64,000 nt of DNA, from NCBI GenBank assembly GCA_037043455.1, contig JAWPHD010000126.1, forward strand, positions 186,001-250,000, in the 5' to 3' direction. The notes below the pieces were generated by a model. It did not search any database. It saw only the letters and a program-made list of their open reading frames with translations, and was not told the DNA's origin. The position numbers and the translations under genes are program-made. The first letter of the stretch is position 1; the number at the start of each line of letters is the position of its first letter. Below, piece by piece: positions 44,847-55,300 of this stretch. The stretch is from Cyrtodaria siliqua (lineage: Eukaryota > Mollusca > Bivalvia > Adapedonta > Hiatellidae).

Positions 44847-46272
44847 TTAATCACTTAAATAAAATAGTTTAAAGCTGGATTTTTCAAAATTGTAAACTGT
44901 AGTAGTATTGTCTGCTATAAATACGCTGAAAAAAATAGTAGATGATGGTTCGAGATATAATTCAAATGTTTCTTTTAATATTCGTTTGTCATGTTTTATT
45001 ATCGGGTAAAGATACTTTCTGTCTCCATCTGTTGTAAACATAAGGACATTTTCTACATCTGCTCCTGTATAAGTAAAATCTATTTCAAATACATAACGGC
45101 CCTCCTTAAGAATTTGCAACCCCAAAGTAGATTTTTTATAGTATTCTTCACCTTTTAAAAGTGGATTGGCTACAAAAGCAAATGCATCGAGAAATACTAG
45201 CGAACGCCTGGATCTTTCAAGTGTTTTTTGCGTCGGGTATGATACGAAACTATTACTATAACCATCAGTAACGTAATCTTGAATAATATTCAACAAGTAA
45301 AATCCGGCTTAAATAGTCTACTTTTATTACTTTCAATTCATCAATTATGCCAAGAATTGCTGTGTGCCGACTATCAGACTTTTGATTAAACTGTTTCAAT
45401 GAGGCTATTTCGCCATCAAAAGCTTTGCTTCTTTTATCTTGAGCAGCTTTCAATTGCTTTGAAGCGTCATCAATAGCAGTCTCAAGTTTATCAGTGTCAA
45501 CCAGTTTGCTCAGTGCAGTCTCAAGTTTATCAGTGTCATCCAGTTTGTTATCCAGCGACTTGCCGTCAACCATTTTCTTTTTGATATCTTCAAATTCTTT
45601 GTTGATATCAGCAACGTTGGTGTTTATCTGCTCATTTAATATTTTAATTTGAGCTATTTCAGTAGTAAAAACAGTTCTCATTTGTTTTTAAGCATCAGCA
45701 ATAGCAGTTTCTAGTTCATTGTTATCAATCATTTGTTTGTTGATTCCCTCGATCCGTGTATTAATATTTTTAACACCAATTCTTATTTGTTCACTTAATT
45801 TCTTGAAGTTTTCACTCTCTTCCAATACATCTTCTTTCTTTTCTGACTCTTTCAAAGCATCACTCAAAAGTTTTATTTCATCTTTCAATCCGTTTTGAAT
45901 TTCAAGCATTTTCTCGCTGTTTGCTTGTAACTTTGTTTGTATCAGACTTAGTTTATCTTCAACACCTGTTGTCAAATTTTTTATCATGTCTGGAATTTTA
46001 TCAATATTATAATCACGTATGAATTTTGTTATTCTTCTTTGAGCATATTGCCTTGTTATCGCATCATCCGGTTTGCCTGGATTGCCTACATTGATGATTT
46101 TATTTTTATTCATGTCAAGATCACTTCTCAAAACATTTTCCTGGTTTTTACCCTTGTGAAGATAATTAACCAAATGTTTTTGTTTTACATACTCGGACAG
46201 CACAATACCTAAATTTTTAATATTAACACTGCCAGTAGTAACTTCCTCACCAAGATCATTAAAAAGCCCCAT
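44847..46272 (-). pseudogene. Fibre-like protein: anchor, coiled-coil shaft, beta-rich head; broken
   Basis: I choose ATG at 46272 (MGLFNDLGEE), which follows the junction motif, not the upstream ATG at 46302 inside the ATPase gene. Residues ~50-90 contain LDMNKNKIINVGNPGKPDDA, a segment common to tail fibres and adintovirus fibre-like proteins. A ~230-residue coiled coil with repeated KLETA-type motifs follows, then a beta-rich C-terminal domain (YVFEIDFTYTG, STIFFSVFIADNTTTVYNF), a candidate receptor-binding head. Breaks: TAA at 45688-45690 and a frame change at ~45,295. Function inferred from architecture only. Confidence 0.7.
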
Positions 46273-46291
46273 TATATATAATATGATTAGA

Positions 46292-46933
46292 TTAAATGTC
46301 ACCGGTGAAGTTTCTTTTGACTAACTTCCTCGAGCGATCAAGATACAGAAAGTCGTACTGCTTGGCAGTCGCTTTTCTGTACTGCTCTTTGCTGACATCT
46401 TGTTCTTTGGAAAGCATACCCAGCTCGCGATTAACCGGAGTTGCAAAGAAGATGTAATGAGAACAGTTCAAACGAATGTCTTTGGGAGTTTTGTAATAAG
46501 ATTGAGATAAATAAATTACGCAACAATTTTTGTGTCTTCCCTGGATGAAATAATTAATAATATCGTTTTGATTGCGTTCACAAACATAATCGTCGAAAAT
46601 GACTATCTTCTGATTATCCGAATCCAAATCATTCACAGGGATAACTTCATCATTTGAACATTCTAATATATCGACTGGGGTTTTATTATTTTTTGCTATC
46701 TTTTCAAGTTTTTGTGACAAAACCTGATACTTAGATTGCTCCAAGTTTTTAGCAAACAAGTAAATTTTGTCGTAGTAAACTAAAGGTTTCAGCAACATGT
46801 GAACTAATGTGTTTGTCTTACCAGAACCTGAATTACCACATATAAGCATTCTAAAACAACAATCTGGCATGAAGTCCCATATCTGTTTAAAATTACCGTT
46901 TTCTGTCTTCATGTCATAGTTTGGAATTTCCAT
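46292..46933 (-). CDS. FtsK/HerA-type genome-packaging ATPase
   Basis: 213 residues, intact. Walker A MLICGNSGSGKTNTLVHM (~30-47), Walker B QKIVIFDDY (~110), and a downstream IQGRHKNCCVIYLSQSYY segment typical of A32-like ATPases (sensor Gln in LSQS). Pumps DNA into capsids in relatives. Stop TAA 46292-46294 opens the TAATCTAATC motif preceding the fibre start. It is divergent from the H1-like gene across a 47-bp spacer. Confidence 0.92.
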   Translation of the reverse strand: MEIPNYDMKTENGNFKQIWDFMPDCCFRMLICGNSGSGKTNTLVHMLLKPLVYYDKIYLFAKNLEQSKYQVLSQKLEKIAKNNKTPVDILECSNDEVIPVNDLDSDNQKIVIFDDYVCERNQNDIINYFIQGRHKNCCVIYLSQSYYKTPKDIRLNCSHYIFFATPVNRELGMLSKEQDVSKEQYRKATAKQYDFLYLDRSRKLVKRNFTGDI

Positions 46934-46980
46934 TATAATAATAGTCAGATAATATTAATATTATCCAAGTATTATTATAT
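46934..46980. promoter_or_regulatory. Divergent promoter region between ATPase and H1-like genes
   Basis: 47 bp, almost all A/T, with a perfect palindrome ATAATATTAATATTAT and TATTATATATG/TATTATAATGG immediately before the two starts. It is the only spacer separating the two oppositely oriented gene blocks. Confidence 0.6.
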
Positions 46981-47556
46981 ATGTCTAAAGTGTATTGTGG
47001 AATAAAAGAAATCCCCCGTGGTAAACAACTTGGAACAGAAGCAGAATGTTTTAAAGCTAATCAAGTCAGATATTACGGATTACAAAAAGTTAAGATGAAT
47101 ATCCCAGGACCTACAAAACAAAAAGATGCAGATCCTACTGTCTGGAGATCAACAATGAAAAATCCAGGGAGTCTATCAAAAACAGAAGAAACGCCAAATA
47201 TGATTTATTTGCTAGGATTAGAAGTAGAACGAAAACTTATAAATAAAATGTTAAGCAAATCTGAATCTCTCAGTGAGATAACACGTCTGGAAAAGAAGAT
47301 GGCTAACATACAAAATGAGTCTAAAAAAGTGCATGCAAATCTTAGACTTATAAGAAAGAATTTAAAAGCGGCTAAACATGCAGCCAAGAAAGCGGCTAAA
47401 CATGCAGCCAAGAAAGCGGCTAAACCTGTAGTCAAGAAAGCGGCTAAACCTGCAGTCAAGAAAGCGGCTAAACCCGCAGTCAAGAAAGCAGTTAGGCCTC
47501 CGGCTAAAAAGAAAGCAGTTAAACCTGCGACTAAAAAGAAAACAAAAACTACATAA
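46981..47556 (+). CDS. Conserved N-terminal domain with histone-H1-like Lys/Ala tail
   Basis: 191 residues, intact. Residues 1-35 carry YCGIKEIPRGKQLGTEAEC and NQVRYYGL, a motif I know from Polintons and some large DNA viruses, function unknown. The middle is coiled. Residues ~125-191 are 8-residue repeats of AAKHAAKK / AAKPAVKK, similar to H1 tails. The DNA under the tail is a 24-bp tandem repeat. DNA condensation in the virion or nucleus is plausible inference. Confidence 0.75.
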   Translation: MSKVYCGIKEIPRGKQLGTEAECFKANQVRYYGLQKVKMNIPGPTKQKDADPTVWRSTMKNPGSLSKTEETPNMIYLLGLEVERKLINKMLSKSESLSEITRLEKKMANIQNESKKVHANLRLIRKNLKAAKHAAKKAAKHAAKKAAKPVVKKAAKPAVKKAAKPAVKKAVRPPAKKKAVKPATKKKTKTT

Positions 47557-47635
47557 TATTTGATTTAAATTAACTTGGTTTAACTTATATCAACTTATCT
47601 TAATTTATCTTATTTGAATCTAACTCATATTATAC

Positions 47636-48776
47636 ATGTCTTTGTTAAAATGGAAAGAATTAGCAGATAAAAAGCGAAAAGCGAGTGAGCTTGTTAAAGA
47701 ATTCGAAAATAAAGTTATCCGAAAAAGACTAGAAAAAGGAGCTAGTCGTGATTTATACACAGAAATATTTAAACCTGTAACTAGCGAAATAAAAAGTCAG
47801 TCAGAACAGCTAACCGAGCAGTTAGCTTCTCTTCCGACAATAAGTCAGCAATTAGCCACTCTTCCAGCAGCAATAGGCGAGGAAGCACAAGAACAAAAAA
47901 CGCACCAGGAATTACCCCCGTTATTTGCCAAAAAAACTCATTCGGTAAAACTTGACGGCGATTTTGATGTCGGTATTAATAAAGCCGTGATAAAAGCATA
48001 TAACTATCCATTACCAATGCAATTAATCGGGGATGCAGTACTCAGTGGCGATTATAATTTTGAACCCTTGCTTACAGATGTTTCTAATAAAATCGATACA
48101 ATTGGACGCGACAGGGGTACCCTATCTAAGCAGATAAAAAAAGAAAAAGATGTAACAAAAAAGCAGCATATGAGCTAGATAGGCAAGCTCTAATAAACGA
48201 GTCAAGAGCTTTGGTAGATTATAGAAGTAGGATTACTGATTTAATTTCGTTAAGCAAAATCATTTTACCTGAAAAAACCGTTTCAGGGAAAGGATTACAA
48301 CAAAATAAAAATTCCTACAAAGTCGACAAAGATGGTTACTATGGAATGTTACAAATTGATTTACCTAAGCTTGTTGGTTATCACAAACGTATTGCCAAAC
48401 AAGGAGAAGCAGTTGTGTTAGATATGAAAGTGGATGATGATTTTATAGACTTGATAACAAAGCGTTACAACAATGGAAAAACTTATTCAAAGCTGTCTCA
48501 GAATGCTTTTAAGGAACTAACAGAATTATCTGGTTTACCAATTCATAAAGGTTCTTCAAAGTTCAAAAATATTTTAGGAGGTTATGTTGATGTTGAATAT
48601 TACAATAGTCCTTATGATGTGGTTGGTGATCTAGAGTTAATATGCGGAAGTATCGAATCAGGAAATAATAGTCACGCATAATAAATAAAGGTATTAGCAT
48701 AATTGATGAATTACTAAAAATAGGTAAAATATCATCCAAAGAACATGAGCAACTATTTTCTAAATATCTTAATTAA
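47636..48776 (+). pseudogene. Conserved Polinton protein of unknown function, frameshifted
   Basis: Start MSLLKWKELADKKRKASELV follows TTTGAATCTAACTCATATTA. Open to 48178, continued in the -1 frame (DYRSRITDLISLSKIILPEK; YYGMLQIDLPKLVGYHKRIA; KGSSKFKNILGGYVDVEY) to 48681, then in a third frame (IIDELLKIGKISSKEHEQLF) to 48776. About 380 residues if whole. It resembles a protein recurrent in animal Polintons next to the ATPase; function unknown. The first break is at an A AAA AAG heptamer, the second near 48,677. Confidence 0.7.
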
Positions 48777-48799
48777 TTATTGTGTAACTGTAATTATAC

Positions 48800-49231
48800 A
48801 TGACACAAATTACTAACAAAGAAGAATTAATTGATCACTTGACACGACTTGTGGCTGCATACAGGCGTAGCTTTAAATTGTGCGGTATTATAAACACAAC
48901 ATTACAGATTGCCAGTGGGATAATTGGTTGTACTGCTGTATTGGCATTGGTTCCGGCAATTCCTGTTTTCGTGGCTGCAGTTGGTGCAGTTTCTCCAGTA
49001 GTTGCTGTTTTAGCGAGCAAAACAAGAATAGCAGAAAGAAAGACTTTGTTAAAAACACATCAAAGGAGTTTCAAACAACTTCTATCATATGTCCAAACAA
49101 CCACAGGACTAGAAAATGATGAGGAGATAATTAGGATTGTCTTTAATAAAATATTAGAAATTTAAAAGAATGATAACTTTACAGAACCTCTGGAAATGTA
49201 TATGAAAAGGTTCAAGCTTAATGGAAATTAA
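48800..49231 (+). pseudogene. Small membrane protein with one in-frame stop
   Basis: 121 open codons. Residues ~28-72 form two hydrophobic helices (SGIIGCTAVLALVPAIPVFV, AAVGAVSPVVAVLAS), flanked by basic, helical ends (RIAERKTLLKTHQRSFKQLL). TAA at 49163-49165, yet the same frame continues for 21 codons (PLEMYMKRFKLNGN) to a second TAA at 49229-49231. The type is common in Polintons; a virion membrane or host-membrane role is unknown. Confidence 0.65.
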
Positions 49232-49267
49232 GCTAGTAGAGATGCCCCGCAGGAGCATCTGTTCAAG

Positions 49268-49788
49268 TTAAACGGCCATGGCATCCAGTCGTAATTCAAC
49301 TTGTTTCCATATCCTATCGTACTTTTCTCTGTTTGATTTTGTTTTAAAGGGTTTTGTTTCTTTTTCTATTTTTAATATTTTAAATATTTGATCTTTTCCG
49401 ACCTTCCCGCTTATTCAAAATCTTTACAATTTTGTAAAACAAATCTTTAAATCTTTGTCTGTTTGCAGAAGACAAATCAAATGCTACCAAGTATTTATCT
49501 AAATGGTACTATCTGTGGTAAATAGTTTTCTTTCGGCTGTAATTGTAACCTGCAATAAGATTGTAGTCATTGTGAGTGCCACAATTAAGGCAAACACGCT
49601 CGTTATCGAACACTTCACAAGTATCGTCACAATTTATACATGCGTAAGATACACTTGTAACACAGCTTGGCTCTGGTACAATATTTACAAAGCTTCTTTT
49701 TGTTAGTTGCGTAAAATAAGATGCAATCTATGCACGTCTTAGTGGGATCAATAATATCTAAAACCCTTTCACAATATTTGCAATTCAT
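49268..49788 (-). pseudogene. Zinc-ribbon protein, broken
   Basis: ATG 49786-49788. Three CXXC pairs early (CKYC, CIDC, CKYC), then CYKC and CLNCG. After a frame change (~49,650) the frame has YNYSRKKTIYH, TAG at 49509-49511, YHLDKYLVAFDL and a helical end. A second frame change near 49,400 leads to REKYDRIWKQVELRLDAMAV and a stop at 49268. The layout of a cysteine-rich N-terminus and a basic helical C-terminus recalls viral late transcription factor (VLTF3)-like proteins, but this is a weak assignment. Confidence 0.5.
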
Positions 49789-49858
49789 TATATTATAATA
49801 TAGAATTATATTTTTAAAATATAGGCTTAAAGAAATATTATCTTATGTAACTATATAA

Positions 49859-50188
49859 ATGGAACGTATAGAAAAGAAAATCAAAAACTTTAAGAAAGAT
49901 CAAACGGAACATGCAAAAACTATTGATTTTGAAGATATGAGTAAACATGACAAAGAGTTAATAAATTTTTCAAACTTTCAAGATTTGACAGAGAGAATCA
50001 TAACAATGGTAAAACAACTAAAACTGTCATATAAAATAAAAAAGGAGATATAAACAAACTGCGTGCTTTTTGTAAAAAGACTAATTTCAGAGGCAACCAG
50101 TTGCCAATCAAAATTATACGACGTTTCTTTTATTGCCCACTATGATGTTTTACTTAACCAAGGAATTGAAATTATTATGTATGGTTGA
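49859..50188 (+). pseudogene. Small helical protein with in-frame TAA
   Basis: 64 codons rich in Lys/Glu (MERIEKKIKNFKKDQTEHAK), TAA at 50051-50053, then the same frame stays open for 44 codons (LISEATSCQSKLYDVSFIAH) to TGA 50186-50188. The start follows CTATATAAATGG. Not recognised. Confidence 0.45.
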
Positions 50189-50212
50189 TTAAAATAATAT
50201 AATCTTTAATAT

Positions 50213-52253
50213 ATGAGTATTTACAGTTATGCGGAAGAAGAAAGAAAACATTTTGAAGAGGAACAGAAGGTTTATGAGAAAGTAGCTGCTTACGAGCAGG
50301 CTCTTTTAACCAAGACAAATGAACTTATCAAAGAGTTTGAGACAGTTCACATGCAACGATTGTCAGATGATATTGCAGCTTTTAAGAAAGATTGGATAAC
50401 AAGAGGTCAATGACCTTGAAGCTCTACTGATTGATTTTGATTTCAGGAAGTAGTCGCTACAGACTTGTTTTTTGAAAATCTATTTTTAACCGTGGCGGCC
50501 ATCTTGAATTTCCGGCCGACCTGAAATTTTGCTAGGATCAATTAGACATTAAGAGCAACATTCCTGTGAAGTTTCATGCAAATCCGTCAAGTAGTTTCAG
50601 AGGAGTAGTCGCTACAAGTTTTCATTATATAACTCTATGTAAACAAAGATGGCCGCTGGCAGCCATGTTTAACGTCAAATCAAAACGATTTTCGACAAGG
50701 ACCAACATCATGTCATACTGATCATTTTAGAAAAAGTCCCATATCAATATCTCTTATAGTTTTGAAGAAGTAGTCGCTACAAACTTATTTATTTTAAATC
50801 TATTTTTAGCTGTGGCGGCCATCTTGAATTTCCGGCCGACCTGAAATTTTTCTATGATCAACTAGACATCAAGAGCAACATTCCTGTGAAGTTTCATGAA
50901 CATCCGTCAAGTAGTTTCAGAGGAGTAGTCGCTACAAGCTTTTACTATATAACTCTATGTAACCAAAGATGGCCACTCGCAGCCATGTTTAACGTCGAAT
51001 CAAAATAATTTTCGACAAGGATCAACATCATGTCATGCTGATCATTTTAGAAAAAGTCCCATATCAATATCATTTATAGTTTTCAAGAAGTAGTCGCTAC
51101 AAACTTGTATTTTAAAACTCTATTTTTAGCTTTGGCGGCCATCTTGAATTTCTGGCAGATCTAAAATTTTGCTAGGATCAATTAGACATCAAGAGCAACA
51201 TTCCTGTAAAGTTTCATGACAATCCGCCAAGTAGTTTCAGAGGAGTAGTCGCTACAATGTTTTACTATATAACTCTATGTAAACAAAGATGGCCGCTGGC
51301 AGCCATGTTTAACGTTGAATCAAAACGATTTTTAACAAGGATCAACATCATGTCATGCTGATCATTTTAGAAAAAGTACCATATCAATATCATTTATAGT
51401 TTTCAAGAAGTAGTCGCTACAAACTTGTATTTTAAAACTCTATTTTTAGCTTTGGCTGCCATCTTGGATTTCACATCAACATGAATTTTTGCTAGGATCA
51501 ACTAGACTTTATGGGCAACATTTCTGCAAAGTTTCATGAATATCCATCCAGTAGTTTCAGAGGAGTTGTCGCTAAAAATAAAAGTTTACGGACAGACGGA
51601 CAGACGGACGACGGACGCCGCACCACGGCATAAGCTCTGCTGATCTCTGATCAGTCGAGCTAATAAAAACTGAGATTGAGTTCAATGATGCTGTAAAGCT
51701 TCTTACAGATCTGGCAGAAAAGGAAATTAAGATTTTTAATGAAACACAATTAAAAGTAATGTCTTAAAATGTTGAGTTGTTCAGAGATAATCTAATCAGC
51801 AATCTAGAAAAACCTCATGTGATTAATACTGATATCGGATGTTACGAGGACTTTGAAACGTTTGTCGAAAGTTTAAAAGAAATGATTGATGCATAAGTTT
51901 TTGTTAAAGACGAGTTTATAAACTATTGCAAATACAGGATAAAAATAAAATCACTGGCAGCTGGAGGTGATCTTGAAACTGTTGATTTCGATAGATACTG
52001 CAAATATCATGTAAAAATAAGTCAGATGATAGATAATAGAGTTCTCGAGGAAAAATGCTTTCGGAGATACTTAGACATTCTTCTGGATAATGAAATAGAT
52101 GCTCTCTTGGATGAGGTTACAAACGAAGACACCAATGAACATGTTTATGAGGTTACCGATGAAGATACTGATGAGGACGCCGACGAGGATATCGATGAGG
52201 ACGCCGACGAGGATCTCGATGAGGACGCCGGCGAGGGTGAAAATATTAAATAA
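50213..52253 (+). pseudogene. Coiled-coil protein with acidic tail, split by a repeat insertion
   Basis: The 5' part at 50213-50404 (YSYAEEERKHFEEEQKVYEK) is helical. A pearl-like insertion occupies ~50405-51665. Coding character resumes at ~51,670 (EIEFNDAVKLLTDLAEKEIK) and stays in one frame to 52253 except for TAA at 51765-51767 and 51894-51896. It ends in DEDADEDIDEDADEDLDEDA. Not recognised; the acidic tail could bind basic proteins, but that is speculation. Confidence 0.55.
50405..51665 (+). mobile_element. Pearl/Helitron-like nonautonomous element inserted in the Polinton
   Basis: 5' end AGGTCAATGACCTTGAAGCT and CTCTACTGAT. The core has about 3.5 copies of a dimeric ~320-bp unit bounded by AGTAGTCGCTACAA. 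A (GACGGACA)n tract lies near 51,590-51,615. The 3' end has the hairpin CTGATC-TCT-GATCAG, then TCGAGCTAA. The same family is at 59.65-60.99 kb. The insertion interrupts a gene, so it postdates the Polinton's arrival. Confidence 0.85.
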
Positions 52254-52260
52254 AAGAACG

Positions 52261-52298
52261 TTATTTAATTAATTAATTAATTAATTAATTAATTAATA
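52261..52298. repeat. (TTAA)n microsatellite
   Basis: TTAATTAATTAA repeated about nine times between the acidic-tail gene and polymerase. Confidence 0.9.
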
Positions 52299-52334
52299 GG
52301 GGCTTAAAGAAATAATCTCATGTAATATTATATA

Positions 52335-55300
52335 ATGAGTATCCGAGAAACTGAAACATCCCCAAAACAGTATAGCAAGGTTTTTAAAGTAAATGTTGTC
52401 AGTAATGATCCGCTCAGACAACTACAAAAAACACAATCAAGTGTTGTGAACTTTCTTAAAAAAGAACTAAGAAAAACAGGTCGATTTAAATTAAGCATTG
52501 ATGTAAAATTTACTTTTAAAAAACAAGTATCGGATGAGATTTTGATTGTGCTTACATAACAGCTTACTTTGCCTCAAAGGCTGTAATAATATTAAACTAA
52601 AATCAAATATCAGAAGCATTAGACAAAGCACAGAAAGAAATTATAAATAGAATTGGAAATTGGATTCAGTTGGGAAGTGGTTGGGTAATTGAATTACTAG
52701 ATGCACATTACATAAATCGAATAAAGTATAAGCCTTTACGAGGTAGCTCTTATTTGGATTTACCAAAAGAACTTGCTAATGCTAGAAAAGGACTGATAAA
52801 TATAAAAAATGAAAAAGATAACGAGTGCTTTAGTTGGTGTCATTTGGCTTATAAATTCCCTGTTGAAACAAATCCCCAAAGAACAACAAAGTATAAAAAG
52901 CATATTGGTGATCTTGATTACAAAGGAATTACATTTTCTGTTACTATCAAACAAATCCCAAAAATAGAAAAACAAAACATTTGTTTTAACATATTTGGGT
53001 ATGGAGATAATCAAGTATACCCTTTGCACATATCAAAAAATAAAGCAGAAAAAAAAAGTGATATGCTTTTAATTACTGAAAAAGAAAAAAATCATTATGT
53101 ATGGATAAAAGATTTTAACAGTTTGATGTATAATCAAACAGCACACAAGGGAAGAAAATGGTTTTGTAAAACATGCTTGCAGTGCTTTAAATTAGAAAGA
53201 GTTCTGGAAAAACATAAACCTGTTTGTCTTTCACTTAATGGTAAGCAAGCAGTAGAGATGCCAAACAAAGATGAACAAGTTAAGTTTAAAAACTACGACA
53301 GACAGCTAATGGTTCCGTTTGTTATATATGCTGATTTTGAAGCAGTAACTGAAAGTATTTCTTCAGCATCAAACAATCCTAAAAAATCACATACGGAAGC
53401 ATATCAAAAGCATACTGATTGCAGTTATGGGTATAAGGTTGTTTGTTGTTATGATGATCAATATTCAAAACCAGTTGTAACGTATAGAGGACCAAATGCT
53501 GTTTACAAGTTTTTAGAAAAAATGATAGAAGAAGAAAAGTGGTGCAAGAAAACTATGAATGCAAACTTTAAAAAAGATCTAGTAATGTCACAGGAAGAAG
53601 CTGGATTCCAAATATCTAAATCATGCCATATTTGTGGTAATGGTTTTGCAACAACTCTCAAAAAAGGTGACGCGGGTTATACAGTGGCATACAAAAACTC
53701 CATCAGAAAAGTTAGAGACCATTGCCATATAACTGGAAAGTATAGAGGAAGCGCTCATGACATATGTAATATTAATTTCAGGTTGACTAGAAAAATATTG
53801 TTGTGTTTCATAACTTGAGAGGATATGACTCTCACTTCATAATGCAACACATCGGAAAGTTTAAACAAAACATAAATGTTATACCAAATAACATGGAAAA
53901 GTATATGGCTTCCATGTTAGGAAAAAGTTTGGTGTTTATTGACAGTTTTCAGTTTATGTCTCAATCATTAGAAAATTTAGTAAAAAACATCCCTTCGTTT
54001 CAATACACCTCTCAGGAATACTCTGGCGACAAGCTAGAATTAATAAAACGGAAAGGCGTTTATCCTTATGATTACATGAACAGTTTTGAACGCTTCAAGG
54101 ATACTAAGTTACCTGGCAAAGATAGCTTTTATTCTCAATTAAATGATGAGCATATTTCAGATGTGCTAAAACAATATGGAAAACAATTTAATATTAGAAA
54201 TATGGGAGAATATCATGATCTGTATCTTAAGACTGACGTGCTGTTGCTGACAGATGTTTTTGAAAACTTTAGAAAAAAGTGCATTGAGTATTACAAATTA
54301 GATCCTAATCATTACTTCAGTAGTCCTGGTTTAGCCTGGGATGCATGCCTCAAGATGACTGGTATCCAACTTGATTTAATAACTGATATTGATCAATATT
54401 TGTTTGTGGAAAAAGGATTAAGAGGCGGTACGAGTTATATTGCAAACAGATATTCACAGGCTAACAATAAATATATGAAAAACTATGACAAGAAAAAAGA
54501 AAGCAAGTACATAATATATCTCGATACTAATAACTTGTACGGGTGGGCTATGTGCCAAGCGTTACCTACTGGGTTGATAAGTTTGAAAAAGGAAAATCAA
54601 ATTACATTGTTTAGTGCGATATTACGTATCCTGAGAAACTGCATGACTCGCATAATGATTATCCTCTCGCCCCGGAAAGTTTAAATATCAAAGATGAGTG
54701 GTTGTCAGACTATTGTAAAAATTTAAAACAAAAGTTTAATTTAGGACGTTGTAATGTTAATAAACTTGTTACGACGTTGAAAAATAAAGAAAAGTATGTC
54801 GTGCATTTTAGAAACTTAGAATTGTATAAAAAGCTTGGATTGAAGGTAACAAAAATACACCGAATACTGCCAAGAGAACAGCTGGTAAAAATGCTTCTGA
54901 AAGGATTTCTTCAAACTGATGAACAATTCAGTTTTTGGTAAAACTATGGAAAATTTGAGAAAAAGATGGAATTAATGTTAAATTGACTCACGACGAGGAG
55001 GTTCTCTTAAAGTATGCAGCAAGCCCTTCATTTATTTCTTGTAAAATGTTTAATGAAAATTTATTTGCCATAAACAGAATAAAAGAAAGATAAGTTTTAA
55101 ATCGTCCATGTCATGTTGGCATGTGTATTTTAGACTTGTCAAAATATTTGATGTATGATTTCCATTACAACTATATCAAACACAAATATGATAGAAAAGC
55201 TAAGTTATTATTTACTGATACCGATTCCTTATTATGAAATAGAAACAAAAGATGTGTATGCGGACTTTTACAAGGATAAAGAACAGTTTGATAATTGTGA

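Noticed and set aside
47205..47483. Minus-strand 92-codon frame with AAFLTAGLAAFL repeats
   Set aside because: Antisense shadow of the Lys/Ala repeat tail of the H1-like gene.
49503..49706. 67-codon + strand frame
   Set aside because: The minus strand of the same DNA encodes the cysteine-rich zinc-ribbon protein, so this is its shadow.
40604..55093. Stop-codon reassignment (TAA/TAG read as Gln) in the Polinton
   Set aside because: TAA also ends intact genes (ATPase, H1-like), and stops occur together with many frameshifts, so decay explains them better.
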